A stretch of DNA of 40,421 nucleotides from Loktanella sp. (GTDB lineage Bacteria; Pseudomonadota; Alphaproteobacteria; Rhodobacterales; Rhodobacteraceae): NCBI GenBank assembly GCA_020201155.1, contig JAIVHI010000186.1, forward strand, positions 1 to 40,421, read 5' to 3'. Below are positions 1-9,112 of the stretch, in pieces. The translations under genes and the position numbers were made by a program. A model generated the notes under the pieces. The model saw only the letters and a list, made by a program, of their open reading frames with translations. It did no database searches and was not told where the DNA came from. Position 1 is the first letter of the stretch. Each line of letters begins with the position of its first letter.

Positions 1-288
1 CCCGTCCCGCATCGCCTGCACGGCCAGTTCCACATCGCCGTTGCCGGTCACGATGATGACCGGAAGCGCGGGGTCGATTTCCAGCGCCCGCCGCATGAGC
101 ACCATTCCGTCCATCCCGGGCATACGGATATCGGTGACCAGAACACCGGGAAAATCGCGGGCCACATGGCTGAGCGCGAGGTCAGCCTCGGCCAGCGGGG
201 TGACGGGCAAGTCCGCCAGTTCAAGCGTCTGTGCCGCAGCCATGCGCAGGTCTTCCTCGTCATCGACGAAAAGCACGGTCTCGTTCAT
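1..288 (-). CDS. dctD: DctD-type C4-dicarboxylate response regulator (N-terminal part, cut by window edge)
   Basis: Only the first 96 residues are in the window; the gene continues beyond position 1. They form a CheY-like receiver domain: the acidic pair follows VLFVDDEEDLR (D9, D10), the phospho-acceptor Asp lies in VLVTDIRMPGMDG, and the conserved Thr in VIIVTGNGD. The family is a sigma-54-dependent activator with receiver, AAA+ and Fis-type HTH domains that turns on C4-dicarboxylate transport; those later domains are not visible here. The ATG at 288 overlaps the stop of the upstream dctB by four bases (ATGA), so the sensor and regulator are translationally coupled. The DctD assignment rests mainly on the partner kinase and on the GNGDVELAVQAMRDG segment typical of DctD receivers. 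Confidence 0.88.
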   Translation of the reverse strand, partial: MNETVLFVDDEEDLRMAAAQTLELADLPVTPLAEADLALSHVARDFPGVLVTDIRMPGMDGMVLMRRALEIDPALPVIIVTGNGDVELAVQAMRDG

Positions 289-2081
289 TCGGCGGCTTCC
301 TTTGCAATCGCGGGGGCGGCGATCAGGTCAACGCCAAAGATGGCACCGCCGTCCGGGTGGTTGCGTCCCCAAAGGGTGCCCCCGAAATCTCGCACGATGT
401 TGAAGCTGATCGACAGCCCCAGCCCCAGACCTTTGCCGGTTTCCTTGGTCGTGAAAAACGGATCGAACATCTGGGCAATCGTTTCCTCAGCGATGCCGGG
501 TCCGTGGTCGCGCACCGTCACTTGCCAGGTCCCCGCCGCGGGTTTCACCGCAATGTGGATGCTGGGCCGGTCCTGCCCCGCCATTGCATCAACCGCGTTC
601 GTGATCAGGTTCACGATGACCTGCTGCAACCGCACGTGCCCGCCCAGAGCCATCGCTTCGCCCACCGGCGGGTCGTAATGCACGCGCACGCCATCCGCCT
701 TCAGCCGCACATTCGCGACGGCCAGCGCCTCGTCGATGACATGGCCCAGCGCCACCGGGCCGATCGCCTCTTGCGGGCGGCGGGCAAAGTTCCGCAGGTG
801 CTTGGAAATCGCCGCCATGCGGTCGGTCATGCGGCTGATTCGCATGACGTTGTCGCGGGCCTGATCCGGTTTGCCCCGGTCCAGAAAGGCCGCGGCGTTT
901 TCCGCATAGGATTTGACCGCCGCGAGGGGCTGGTTGAATTCATGACTCAGCGCGGCCGACATCTGCCCAAGCGCCGACAGCTTGCCCGCCTGCACCAGCG
1001 ACGTCTGGGTGCGGCGCAGTTCTTCTTCGGCAGCGCGGCGTTCCTCGACTTCGTGACGCAGTTCAGATGTCCGCTCTTTCACCCGTTTCTCCAGCAGGCG
1101 CCGCGCGCGGTCCTGTTGGGCACTGCGGCTGCGCAGGTAAGCTGCGGCCAGGATCGCGGCCAGACCAAGAACGGCAAGCAGCGCGAGGGAAATCATGGCC
1201 TGCACGCGCGCGGGTGCCGCGGGCACCAGCGTTGTCACGGTCCATCCCGCCTGCTTGATGGATGCCGAAGATGTCGCGACATATTCCGTGCCGGTGATGG
1301 TCATCAGCGTCGCGGCCCCATCGAGAGGGGCCTGCATCACGTCCAGCTCAGAAACCCGGTCAAGCGGATACTGCCGGTTCTGTTCGATTGCGGCGAGTGT
1401 CGCGGGCGTCAGGCGTTCCACCGCGCGAAAATGCCAGTCCGGTCGTGTGGACATGAAGATCACGCCCCGCGCGTCGGTCACGATGATATCGGAACCGGCC
1501 GCTCTCCAACCCTCTTCAAAGGCGGACACGCCGAATTTCAGGGCCAGCACGCCAAGGACATCTGTCCCGTCCGTCACGGGGGCGCCGTAAAAGTAGCCGC
1601 GCAGCCCCGATGTCGTGCCACGGGCAAAGAATTCGCCCCACCCCTGTTCGAGCGCATTGAAGAAATAGGGTCGGAAATCGAAGTTCTCGCCCACGAAAGA
1701 CGTCTCGAGAAGGTAGTTGCTGGCGATGATTGCATCACCGGTCAGATCCATCAGGTAGACGTCCGAAGCGGCGATCTCCTCGGCGACCTTCAAAAGCGCG
1801 GCATTGCCTTGTGCCTGCAGCTCTGCGTCATCGGGATTGCGCAGCAGTTCGACAAGCTCTGGCCGTTCGGCGATCAGCGGCGGCAGCGGGGCGTAGCGGT
1901 CCAGCGCGGCCCGCAATCCATCCGTGGCCAGGCGCTGCGTGACCGCGTTTTGCTGGGCCGCCTGCAACAGAAAGTAGCGTTCAAGGCGCGGCCACACGAC
2001 AAAGCCCAGCACGACCGTCAGAACGACGATCTGCACCATCACGCGCCAGCCGCGCATCGACCCTGACGATGTCCTCCACAT
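285..2081 (-). CDS. dctB: DctB-type sensor histidine kinase for C4-dicarboxylates
   Basis: Membrane sensor kinase that detects periplasmic dicarboxylates such as succinate and phosphorylates DctD. It has 598 residues, the usual size. A first transmembrane segment lies near residues 15-32, followed by a periplasmic double-PAS (dCACHE-like) region to about 290, a second transmembrane helix near 296-316, and a linker coiled coil (about 320-365). HisKA carries the phospho-acceptor H380 in ALSHEFNQPL. HATPase_c shows the N box NLITNAVDAM (491-500), G1 box DHGPGI (525-530) and G2 box GKGLGLGLSI (549-558). The first ATG (2081) has no clear Shine-Dalgarno; the ATG at 2057 preceded by AGGG is an alternative. 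The stop overlaps dctD by ATGA. Confidence 0.93.
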   Translation of the reverse strand: MWRTSSGSMRGWRVMVQIVVLTVVLGFVVWPRLERYFLLQAAQQNAVTQRLATDGLRAALDRYAPLPPLIAERPELVELLRNPDDAELQAQGNAALLKVAEEIAASDVYLMDLTGDAIIASNYLLETSFVGENFDFRPYFFNALEQGWGEFFARGTTSGLRGYFYGAPVTDGTDVLGVLALKFGVSAFEEGWRAAGSDIIVTDARGVIFMSTRPDWHFRAVERLTPATLAAIEQNRQYPLDRVSELDVMQAPLDGAATLMTITGTEYVATSSASIKQAGWTVTTLVPAAPARVQAMISLALLAVLGLAAILAAAYLRSRSAQQDRARRLLEKRVKERTSELRHEVEERRAAEEELRRTQTSLVQAGKLSALGQMSAALSHEFNQPLAAVKSYAENAAAFLDRGKPDQARDNVMRISRMTDRMAAISKHLRNFARRPQEAIGPVALGHVIDEALAVANVRLKADGVRVHYDPPVGEAMALGGHVRLQQVIVNLITNAVDAMAGQDRPSIHIAVKPAAGTWQVTVRDHGPGIAEETIAQMFDPFFTTKETGKGLGLGLSISFNIVRDFGGTLWGRNHPDGGAIFGVDLIAAPAIAKEAAE

Positions 2082-2122
2082 CGCGCGATGCTAAGTCATC
2101 CTGCGCGCAAGGGCCAGAGCAG

Positions 2123-3199
2123 CTAGCGCGTCCGACCTGTCGCATCCTGCCGCATGATCGCCGTCTCGCTGTCGGTCAGGACGCGGCGGGCGTAAGCGCC
2201 GTAGCTGCCCGGATTGCCGCGAATGTCGGGAAGCCGGTCGAACAGACGTTCCTGTTCCAGCGGCTGCATGGTCGCAAGGGCGGCGCTGGCCGGGTGAAAG
2301 CTTTCCGTGGCAACGCCGTTGGCAAAGACGATCTCGTGCTGCGGCAACATCATGTGAATGTAGGTCACGCCCCTGAGCGAATGGTCGCGCTGCACGGTCA
2401 GGTCGTTGACCAGATCCTTGGCCGTCACCAGCACTTCATCCTGACTGAACAGGGCCCGCGCCCGCGCTCCGCGCAGCACCATGCGGTGATCGGGCGAGAC
2501 AAGAAGCCCCTCGTCCGGCACATCCTTGTCCAACGCGCCTTCGCGCAGCCGCACCGGCACGAGATCGGGCATCGCGCGCATCCGCGCACCCGTCACGTGA
2601 CGCCGCCCGACCCAAAGCACCTCGGCCGGGCCGTTGTCTTGCGTCTGGACGTAGTTGCCCTCTGCCAGCGACGCGACATCCCGCGGCCCTTGCGGGGTCA
2701 GAATCATGGTCCCCGGTGTAAAGCAGATCACCCCGCCGGGTGGCTTGCTGGCTTCGCTCCGCAGATCGGCGCCGATGGTGTCGCTGACGATCCAAAGATC
2801 GGTGTTGCGCGGCGGGATGGCCGCGTGGAACATCAAAAGCGGCTTGCGGCCCGGGCCGCCGGCGATGACCGTCACCTCCCATGTCTTGAACCCATCGGTG
2901 ACCGTGAATGTCTGGTTGAACAGCGGATCCCGCAGGATCGGCGCATCCAGCCGGTCCGTCGCCACATTGCTCGCCACAAGCAGGCGACGCACCTTGGGGG
3001 CCGCGTGTTTCCTGAGTTTCGCCTCTTTCTCGGACATCCCCAGCGGCAACACACCACGGGGGCCGTCCACACGGACGGCTTCGCCGGACCAGACCCACGT
3101 GCGGCCCGGCCCGATATCCGACACAGGCGGCGAGCCGAGCCCGTCCAACTGCGTCTGCGCCCAAGAAATGACAAACGTGCCCCGAAAGCCCGTTTTCAT
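2123..3199 (-). CDS. Hint (hedgehog/intein) domain-containing protein
   Basis: Protein of 358 residues. The C-terminal half (about 157-310) is a Hint domain: it opens with the signature CFTPGTMILTPQG with the candidate nucleophile C159, continues through an ...VLWVGRRHV segment, and contains SPDHRMVL, the usual His-bearing motif of the roseobacter Hint family. The N-terminal 150 residues are not recognised by eye but contain TDGFKTWEVTVIAGG, resembling stretches seen ahead of Hint domains in other Rhodobacterales proteins. Members are often linked to secreted or surface proteins and possible self-cleavage; activity here is not shown. No signal peptide is obvious. It stands alone, 41 bp before dctB and 116 bp after the lpxR-like gene on the same strand. 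Confidence 0.85.
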   Translation of the reverse strand: MKTGFRGTFVISWAQTQLDGLGSPPVSDIGPGRTWVWSGEAVRVDGPRGVLPLGMSEKEAKLRKHAAPKVRRLLVASNVATDRLDAPILRDPLFNQTFTVTDGFKTWEVTVIAGGPGRKPLLMFHAAIPPRNTDLWIVSDTIGADLRSEASKPPGGVICFTPGTMILTPQGPRDVASLAEGNYVQTQDNGPAEVLWVGRRHVTGARMRAMPDLVPVRLREGALDKDVPDEGLLVSPDHRMVLRGARARALFSQDEVLVTAKDLVNDLTVQRDHSLRGVTYIHMMLPQHEIVFANGVATESFHPASAALATMQPLEQERLFDRLPDIRGNPGSYGAYARRVLTDSETAIMRQDATGRTR

Positions 3200-3315
3200 A
3201 CCTGATACTCTGCCTCTCTCGCCCGCGTCATTTGCCGCGCGGTGCTTGAAAAACAGCCTAAAGGCACCGGAAGCGACCGATCAAGACACTTTAAGGTCGC
3301 AACGGAAAGTTATGA

Positions 3316-4224
3316 TCAGAATGTGAAATTCAGTGTCAATGAACCCACAGTCTGCCCGCCGGGCTGACCTTGGTATTCTTCGCTGATGCGTGTGACGCCG
3401 TAAAAGAGGTTGAGATAATTCGTCGCCTGATAGCGCAGACCGACCCGTCCGCGCGTCAGTGTGTCTGACAGGACAAAGCCGTCGGACCCCGGCAAAAAGG
3501 CGCTGTGGGTCACCCGCGCCATATCGCCGCCAAGGGTCAGCGTCCATCCGGTGTCATGGCTGACGGTGCCGGGGTAGAGTTGCCCGGTCACCACGTCACG
3601 CAATTGCAGATCAGCCCCGCCGATCGGTCCGATCAGGACGTCTCCGCCGACGCGAAACAGGTTTTCCGTCCCGCTGCGCGCTTCGGCAAACGGCCTGATC
3701 TCGACCCCGTCCGACAGGACGATGCTGGAAGAGGCCGCGAAGGTGCCATCGAGAAAGATCTCGTTCTCGATCTGGTTGTCGGACCGCACCTGCGGCAGGC
3801 TGAAGGCGTCGTGCGCATTGCTTTGGAACCGGGCCAGTCCCGTCTGCGGTCCGACAGCCACGACATCCGCCCCCACGCTCAGATCGAAGGCGCCGACCGA
3901 ATAATGCGTATGGACCCCCAAGGAAAGCGCGCCGACATAGGGCCTGTCGCCGGACGACCCTGCCCGCCCGGCGGGCTGGATGATCTCGCCCCGCAGACGG
4001 TATTCCAGCAACTCGCCAAAGCCTTGCCCGATCCCGTCATAGGGTCGCGGCGCACGGACGTAGCTGGCGACGTAAGACCCGGACCGCCAGCGATCACGCC
4101 CGTCTCCGAAATAGTCGTTGTTGAAAAGGCGACCGATCCCGATTGTTTCGCGCTGCTGGGCGGATGCAGTCGGGGCCGCAAAAAGGGTCAGCAGGCCAAG
4201 CGCCAGCGCGGAAAATAGCTTCAT
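3316..4224 (-). CDS. LpxR-family outer-membrane lipid A deacylase
   Basis: Protein of 302 residues with a clear Sec signal peptide (about 1-22, cleavage after TASA-Q). The mature part opens with the LpxR/DUF2219 hallmark FNNDYFGDGRDRWRSGSY, the region that in Salmonella LpxR carries active-site Asn and Asp residues, and contains DTGWTLTLGGDMA near the C-terminus. It ends in a beta-signal-like LTLNFTF with terminal Phe, as expected for a 12-strand outer-membrane barrel. Characterised relatives remove the 3'-acyloxyacyl group of lipid A. Substrate here is inferred only. The gene lies downstream of the gcv operon but is separated by 134 bp, so it probably has its own promoter. Divergent members annotated as 'lipid A-modifier LpxR family' are common in roseobacters. 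Confidence 0.85.
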   Translation of the reverse strand: MKLFSALALGLLTLFAAPTASAQQRETIGIGRLFNNDYFGDGRDRWRSGSYVASYVRAPRPYDGIGQGFGELLEYRLRGEIIQPAGRAGSSGDRPYVGALSLGVHTHYSVGAFDLSVGADVVAVGPQTGLARFQSNAHDAFSLPQVRSDNQIENEIFLDGTFAASSSIVLSDGVEIRPFAEARSGTENLFRVGGDVLIGPIGGADLQLRDVVTGQLYPGTVSHDTGWTLTLGGDMARVTHSAFLPGSDGFVLSDTLTRGRVGLRYQATNYLNLFYGVTRISEEYQGQPGGQTVGSLTLNFTF

Positions 4225-4358
4225 GTCAGTCCTCGCAGGCCCCCGCCACGCGACTGTTCTAGAAGAGCGTTCAGATTCGGGCCACTGCGCTGCTTCGACA
4301 ATTCAGCCATTGCAGCAGCAGCGCCACAGTCATCCGACTGCCGGTCAACCCATGATGG

Positions 4359-7105
4359 TCATTCTGCAGCTTCGAGATAGTCGTCCATCGGCGGACAGGT
4401 GCACAGGAGGTTCCGGTCACCGAATACGTTGTCGACGCGGTTGACCGGCGGCCAGTACTTGTCGACGCGAAACGCACCGGGCGGAAAACAGCCCTGTTCG
4501 CGGCTGTAGGGCCGATCCCAGTCCTTGATCAGGTCTTCCATCGTGTGCGGCGCGTGATGCAGCGGGCTTTGGTCGTATGGCATCTCGCCCCCGGCGATCG
4601 CGTCGATCTCGGCCCGGATCGCCAGCATCGCGTCGCAGAACCGGTCCAGCTCGGCCTTCGTTTCGCTTTCGGTGGGTTCGATCATCAGCGTGCCCGCGAC
4701 CGGCCAGCTCATCGTCGGGGCGTGAAAGCCGTTGTCCACCAGCCGCTTGGCGATATCGTCCACCGTCACGCCATGCTCTGCAAAGGGCCGCGTGTCGACG
4801 ATACATTCATGCGCCACACGCCCGGTCCTGCCGCGATAAAGGATGTCGTAGGCGCCCTCGAGCCGTTTGGCGATGTAGTTGGCGTTCAGGATCGCGACGC
4901 GCGTCGCCTGCGTCAGCCCCTCGCCGCCCATCATCAGGCAATAGGCCCATGAGATCGGCAGCAGCGAAGGCGACCCGAAGGGTGCAGCACTGACAGCACC
5001 CTCGCCCGTGTTGGGATCGCCGGGCAGATGCGGGATCAGATGCGCCTTCACACCGATGGGGCCCATGCCGGGGCCGCCCCCGCCGTGGGGGATGCAGAAG
5101 GTCTTGTGCAGGTTCAGGTGGCTGACGTCGCCGCCCAGATCGCCGGGGCGGCTGAGGCCCACCATCGCGTTCATGTTCGCCCCGTCGATATAGACCTGCC
5201 CACCGTGGGCATGGGTGATCTCGCACACCTCTTTCACCGTCTCTTCGAAGACGCCGTGGGTCGAGGGATAGGTGATCATCGTGCCGGCAAGGTTATCGGC
5301 ATGCTGCTCGGCTTTTGCCCGGAAGTCGGCCACGTCGATGGACCCTTGATCGTCGCATTTCACCGCGACGACCTTCCAGCCGACCATCTGCGCCGACGCG
5401 GGGTTGGTGCCGTGGGCGTTGACCGGGATCAGGCAGACATTGCGGTGCCCCTGCCCCTGCGCACGGTGATAGCCCGCGATGGTCAGCAGCCCCGCGTATT
5501 CGCCCTGCGCGCCCGAATTGGGCTGCATCGAGATCGCGGCGTATCCGGTCACGTCGCACAGCTTGGCCGAAAGGTCCTCGATCATCTGGGTGTAGCCCTG
5601 TGCCTGATCCTTGGGCACAAAGGGATGCAGCAGCGAAAACGAATCCCATGTCACCGGCATCATCTCGGCGGCAGAGTTCAGCTTCATCGTGCAGGACCCC
5701 AGCGGGATCATCGCACGGTCCAGCGCCAGATCACGGTCGGCCAGACGGCGCATGTAGCGCATCATCTCGGTCTCGGCGCGGTTCATGTGGAACACCGGAT
5801 GGGTCAGGTAGTCGGACTGGCGGATCAGGCTGTCGGGCATCTGGTAGTGCGGCGCATAGTCTTCATCCGCGCGGTCGATCCCGAAGGCCCGCCAGACCGC
5901 CTCGATGGTGGCGGGACGTGTGCGTTCATCCAGCGTGATGCCGATCCTCGTGCGCCCCACGGCACGCAGGTTCACGCCCTCGTTCACGGCAGCCTGCATG
6001 ACGCCCTTTTGCAACAGCCCCACATCGACGGTGATCGTGTCGAAGTAGCTTTCGGGGCTTACCTCGAAGCCCGCGTCCTTCAATCCCTCGGCCAGCCGGA
6101 CGGTCTTGCGATGAATCCGCTGGGCGATAGCCTTGAGCCCCTTGGGGCCATGGAACACCGCGTAAAAGCCTGCCATGACCGCCAGCAGCGCCTGTGCCGT
6201 GCAGACGTTCGACGTGGCCTTTTCCCGCCGGATATGCTGTTCGCGGGTCTGAAGTAGGCCGCGTGCGGTCCGCCGTAGCCGACGGGCACGCCGAACCGCT
6301 GGGTTGATCCGACGGCGATATCAGCGCCCATGGCGCCGGGTTCCTTGAGCAGCGTCAGCGACAGAGGGTCGGCACTGACGATGGCGATGGCCGACTGATC
6401 ATGCAGCGCGGCAATCGGATCGGTGAAGTCGCGCAGGTGGCCATGCGTTCCGGGAAACTGGAAGATCGCGCCAAAGACCTCGGACGGCTCCAGATCGTCG
6501 GGGTCACCGACGACGACCTCGATCCCAAGGGGCGCGGCGCGGGTTTTCATCACCGCGATGTTCTGCGGATGGCAATTCTCGTCCACGAAAAACGCACGGG
6601 CTTTCGACTTGGCGACACGTTGCGCCATCGTCATCGCCTCGGCGCAGGCCGTGGCCTCGTCCAGCAGGGACGCATTGGCGATTTCCAGTCCGGTCAGGTC
6701 GCTGACCATCGTCTGAAAGTTCAGCAGCGCCTCGAGCCTGCCTTGCGATATCTCGGGCTGGTAAGGCGTGTAGGCCGTGTACCAGGCCGGGTTTTCAAGG
6801 ATGTTGCGCTGGATCGCGGGCGGCGTGACGGTGCCGTGATAGCCCTGCCCGATCAGGCTGACCAGAACGGTATTCCTGTCCGCCACCTCGCGCATGTGAT
6901 GCAGCAACTCACGCTCGGACAGGGCCTTGCCGAAGTCGAGCGGCTGCTCCTGCCGGATCGCTTCGGGCACCGTGTCGGCGATCAGCGCGTGCAGATCCTT
7001 TGCCCCCACCGTGTCCAGCATCTGCGCCATTTCCTCGGGCGAGGGGCCGATGTGGCGGCGGTTGGCGAAGTCGTAGGGCAGATAGTCGGTGGGGGTGAAG
7101 GTCAT
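4359..7105 (-). pseudogene. gcvP: Glycine dehydrogenase (decarboxylating), P-protein, broken by an internal deletion and frameshift
   Basis: P-protein of the glycine cleavage system, a PLP enzyme that decarboxylates glycine and passes the aminomethyl group to GcvH. The reading frame from 7105 matches GcvP for 285 residues up to [10 protein letters not shown], then runs into an unrelated frame near 6250. GcvP resumes in another frame at [19 protein letters not shown] (from 6248) and continues for 629 residues to the stop at 4359, including the PLP-lysine region [14 protein letters not shown]. Family members carry about 33 residues (with a GRIVGVS core) between these two blocks; here they are absent. 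The span of 2747 nt is not a multiple of three, which fits loss of roughly 100 nt. It starts 7 nt after gcvH. It is either a true pseudogene or an assembly error. Confidence 0.92.
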
Positions 7106-7112
7106 GGCGCGT

Positions 7113-7472
7113 TTATCCGATCAGCTTCTTGTATTGGGCTTCGGTCAGGTATTCGTCCATCTGGGACGGGTCGGACGCTTCGATCTTGAAGATCCAGCCG
7201 CCTTCCAGCGGGTCATCGTTCACCTTGGCGGGTTCGTCGGTCAGGGCCTCGTTCACCTCGACGATCTCACCGTCGATCGGGGCGAGGACATCGGATGCCG
7301 CCTTGACGCTTTCGATCACGACGCAATCGTCGTCCTTGGACACCACCGTCCCGACCTCGGGCAGTTCGACGAAGACGATGTCGCCCAGTTGCGTGGCCGC
7401 GTATTCGGTGATGCCGACGACGATCAGGTCGCCTTCCGGGCGTAGCCATTCGTGTTCTTCGGTGAATTTCAT
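7113..7472 (-). CDS. gcvH: Glycine cleavage system H protein
   Basis: Lipoyl carrier of the glycine cleavage system, shuttling the aminomethyl group between P, T and L proteins. It has 119 residues, near the usual 120-130. The lipoylated residue is K57 within the conserved ESVKAASD turn, and the N-terminal [13 protein letters not shown] is typical. The Shine-Dalgarno AGGAG at 7481-7485 lies inside the end of gcvT, with the ATG at 7472. Second gene of gcvT-gcvH-gcvP. The reading frame is intact, unlike gcvP downstream. Confidence 0.97.
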   Translation of the reverse strand: MKFTEEHEWLRPEGDLIVVGITEYAATQLGDIVFVELPEVGTVVSKDDDCVVIESVKAASDVLAPIDGEIVEVNEALTDEPAKVNDDPLEGGWIFKIEASDPSQMDEYLTEAQYKKLIG

Positions 7473-7483
7473 GGGCGGGTCTC

Positions 7484-8599
7484 CTATCGTTTGAACTTGG
7501 CCGGTGTGAACGGCAATGGGGTCACGGTGAGCGGCAGTCGCTTGCCGCGCAACTCACCAAAAACGGTTGTGCCGGATGTGGCAAGGTCGGCTGAGACATA
7601 GGCCATCGCGACGGGGCCACCGACGGTCGGACCAAAGCCGCCCGAGGTGATCGTGCCGATCACCGCGTCGCTGTCGTGATCCGCAAAAAGCTGCACGCCT
7701 TCGCGCATCGGCGCACGACCTTCGGGACGCAGACCGACGCGTTTGCGGGTGGCCCCAAACGCGATCTCGTCTAAGATTCGGTCGGCACCGGGAAATCCGC
7801 CGGCCCTGTCGCCACCGGCCCGACGCACCTTCTGGATCGCCCAGATCAGGCCCGCCTCGATCGGCGATGTGTCTGGCCCGATGTCGTGCCCGTAAAGGCA
7901 AAGACCAGCCTCCAGCCGCAGCGAGTCCCGTGCACCCAGACCGATCGGTTCGACATCCGGAAGCGCCAGCAGGCGGCGGGCCAACGGATCCGCGTCACTT
8001 TCGGGCACGCTGATCTCGAACCCGTCCTCGCCGGTGTAACCCGAGCGCGAGACCCAAGCCTCGGTTCCGCCCAGATCAACTGTCGCCACGTCCATGAAGG
8101 CCATGTCGCGGACGCTGGCGTTCAGGTCGGCAAGAACGTCCTCGGCCAGCGGCCCCTGCAGGGCCAACAGCGCGCGATCAGGGATGGGGGTGACGGTGAC
8201 ATCGGGCGGCATGTGCGCCCGAAGGTGGGCCAGATCGACATCCTTGCAGGCCGCGTTCACCACCAGCAAAAAATGATCGCCGCGATTCGCAAGCATCAGG
8301 TCGTCCAGCAGACCGCCAGTCGCATTGGTCAAGAACCCGTAGCGCTGCCGCCCGACCGCCAGACCGGCGATATCGACCGGGATCAGCGCCTCGAGCGCCG
8401 GTGCCGCACCCGGCCCCTCGACCCGGATCTGGCCCATGTGGCTGACATCGAAAAGCCCGGCCTTGGCCCGGGTATGCAGATGCTCGCCCATCACGCCCAA
8501 AGGAAACTGCACCGGCATGTGATAGCCTGCGAAAGGCACCATCTTTGCCCCTGCTTTCTGGTGCAGCGCATGCAGCGGTGTGGTCTTGAGATCGGTCAT
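7484..8599 (-). CDS. gcvT: Glycine cleavage system T protein (aminomethyltransferase)
   Basis: Tetrahydrofolate-dependent aminomethyltransferase; it releases ammonia from the aminomethylated H protein and forms 5,10-methylene-THF. It has 371 residues, standard for the family. The N-terminal segment LHALHQKAGAKMVPFAGYHM and FDVSHMGQI are diagnostic, as is RSGYTGEDGFEISVP in the folate-binding core and the C-terminal barrel with SGGFGPTVGGPVAMAYV. The ATG at 8599 has a strong Shine-Dalgarno (GGAGGGG) 4-5 nt upstream. First gene of the operon, directly behind the glycine riboswitch, so expression is expected to rise with glycine. Confidence 0.97.
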   Translation of the reverse strand: MTDLKTTPLHALHQKAGAKMVPFAGYHMPVQFPLGVMGEHLHTRAKAGLFDVSHMGQIRVEGPGAAPALEALIPVDIAGLAVGRQRYGFLTNATGGLLDDLMLANRGDHFLLVVNAACKDVDLAHLRAHMPPDVTVTPIPDRALLALQGPLAEDVLADLNASVRDMAFMDVATVDLGGTEAWVSRSGYTGEDGFEISVPESDADPLARRLLALPDVEPIGLGARDSLRLEAGLCLYGHDIGPDTSPIEAGLIWAIQKVRRAGGDRAGGFPGADRILDEIAFGATRKRVGLRPEGRAPMREGVQLFADHDSDAVIGTITSGGFGPTVGGPVAMAYVSADLATSGTTVFGELRGKRLPLTVTPLPFTPAKFKR

Positions 8600-8640
8600 C
8601 GCCCCTCCACGTCAGAACAGGGCCATGCCGCGCATGCCCT

Positions 8641-8790
8641 GCCCCCTCTGTCCTTGCGCCTGAGATCGTTATCCCTTCGGCGGCCCGTTACGGGCACTCT
8701 CCAGAGTGTTTCGGTCCGACGGTCCTGTGGCCTGAGAGTTTCCGGGGCGGTTGCTCCTTCGGCACTGCTTGCGCAGTTCTCCCATCGGGT
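8641..8790 (-). promoter_or_regulatory. Tandem glycine riboswitch upstream of gcvT
   Basis: Read on the minus strand, two glycine aptamers follow each other. The first begins GGGAGAAC (8783-8776) and has the conserved GCCGAAGGAGCAACC and CTCTCAGGC blocks. The second carries CTCTGGAGAG, GCCGCCGAAGGGATAAC and ATCTCAGGCGCAAGGAC, ending near 8641. The double GCCGAAGG...TCAGGC pattern is the family signature (gcvT element). Between aptamer 2 and the gcvT ribosome-binding site is an imperfect hairpin (about 8620-8642, AGGGCATG paired with CATGGCCCT) with no following T-run. A translational or non-canonical expression platform therefore seems more likely than a classical terminator, but this is inference. 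Confidence 0.93.
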
Positions 8791-8796
8791 TGCCTA

Positions 8797-8825
8797 TCGC
8801 TAGGCCAGATTGCCGATCCCGACAA
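8797..8825 (-). promoter_or_regulatory. Possible promoter of the gcv operon
   Basis: On the minus strand TTGTCG (8825-8820) and TAGCGA (8802-8797) are 17 nt apart and would place the transcript start near 8790, just at the 5' edge of the first glycine aptamer. The -35 is fair and the -10 is poor against the sigma-70 consensus; the position is the main support. Confidence 0.3.
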
Positions 8826-8873
8826 GGGGCAAGATCGGATTTAGCGGAACTGGGGCGCATGTCCGGACGTTAT

Positions 8874-8968
8874 GTTCTTGTACGGTCGCAAGAACCGACG
8901 AATGGCTCCTGAAAGGAACCCGTTGAAAACGGGGCGTCGCCAATCTCCTTGATGGGCGAGGAATCGCC
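8874..8968. other. Structured intergenic stretch between the gcv leader and the crp/fnr gene
   Basis: The 320 bp from 8791 to 9112 hold no gene. Within it is a 7-bp inverted repeat, GTTCTTG...CAAGAAC (8874-8895, 8-nt spacer), that could be an operator. Three short stem-loops follow: TCCT/AGGA (8907-8917), CCCGTT/AACGGG with a GAA loop (8919-8933), and GGCGA/TCGCC with a GGAA loop (8955-8968). They could belong to a small RNA or to a structured 5' leader of the crp/fnr mRNA. No FNR box of the TTGAT-N4-ATCAA type is present. Confidence 0.3.
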
Positions 8969-9112
8969 AATTCTCGCAACTCTGCCGAAAAGACGGGGCA
9001 ATGCGTCGAGCGATTAATCCAGTTTAATGCACCTGCCCGAATCCGCCGCTATCGCAGACCGACATAGAACAGGTGACTGTCAAACTTGAAGACGGATCGA
9101 AAGGCACTCGAT

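Noticed and set aside
231-2066. 611-codon open frame on the plus strand opposite dctB.
   Set aside because: The minus strand encodes a complete DctB with all kinase boxes; the opposite frame shows no domain and is a GC-rich shadow.
3248-3266. Terminator after the LpxR-type gene (GCCT/AGGC stem followed by TGTTTTT on the minus strand).
   Set aside because: The stem is only 4 bp, too weak to call.
4359-7105. Reading gcvP as the two-subunit gcvPA/gcvPB form.
   Set aside because: The break falls at residue 285 instead of about 450, a conserved block is missing, and the second frame has no start site or ribosome site at the junction.
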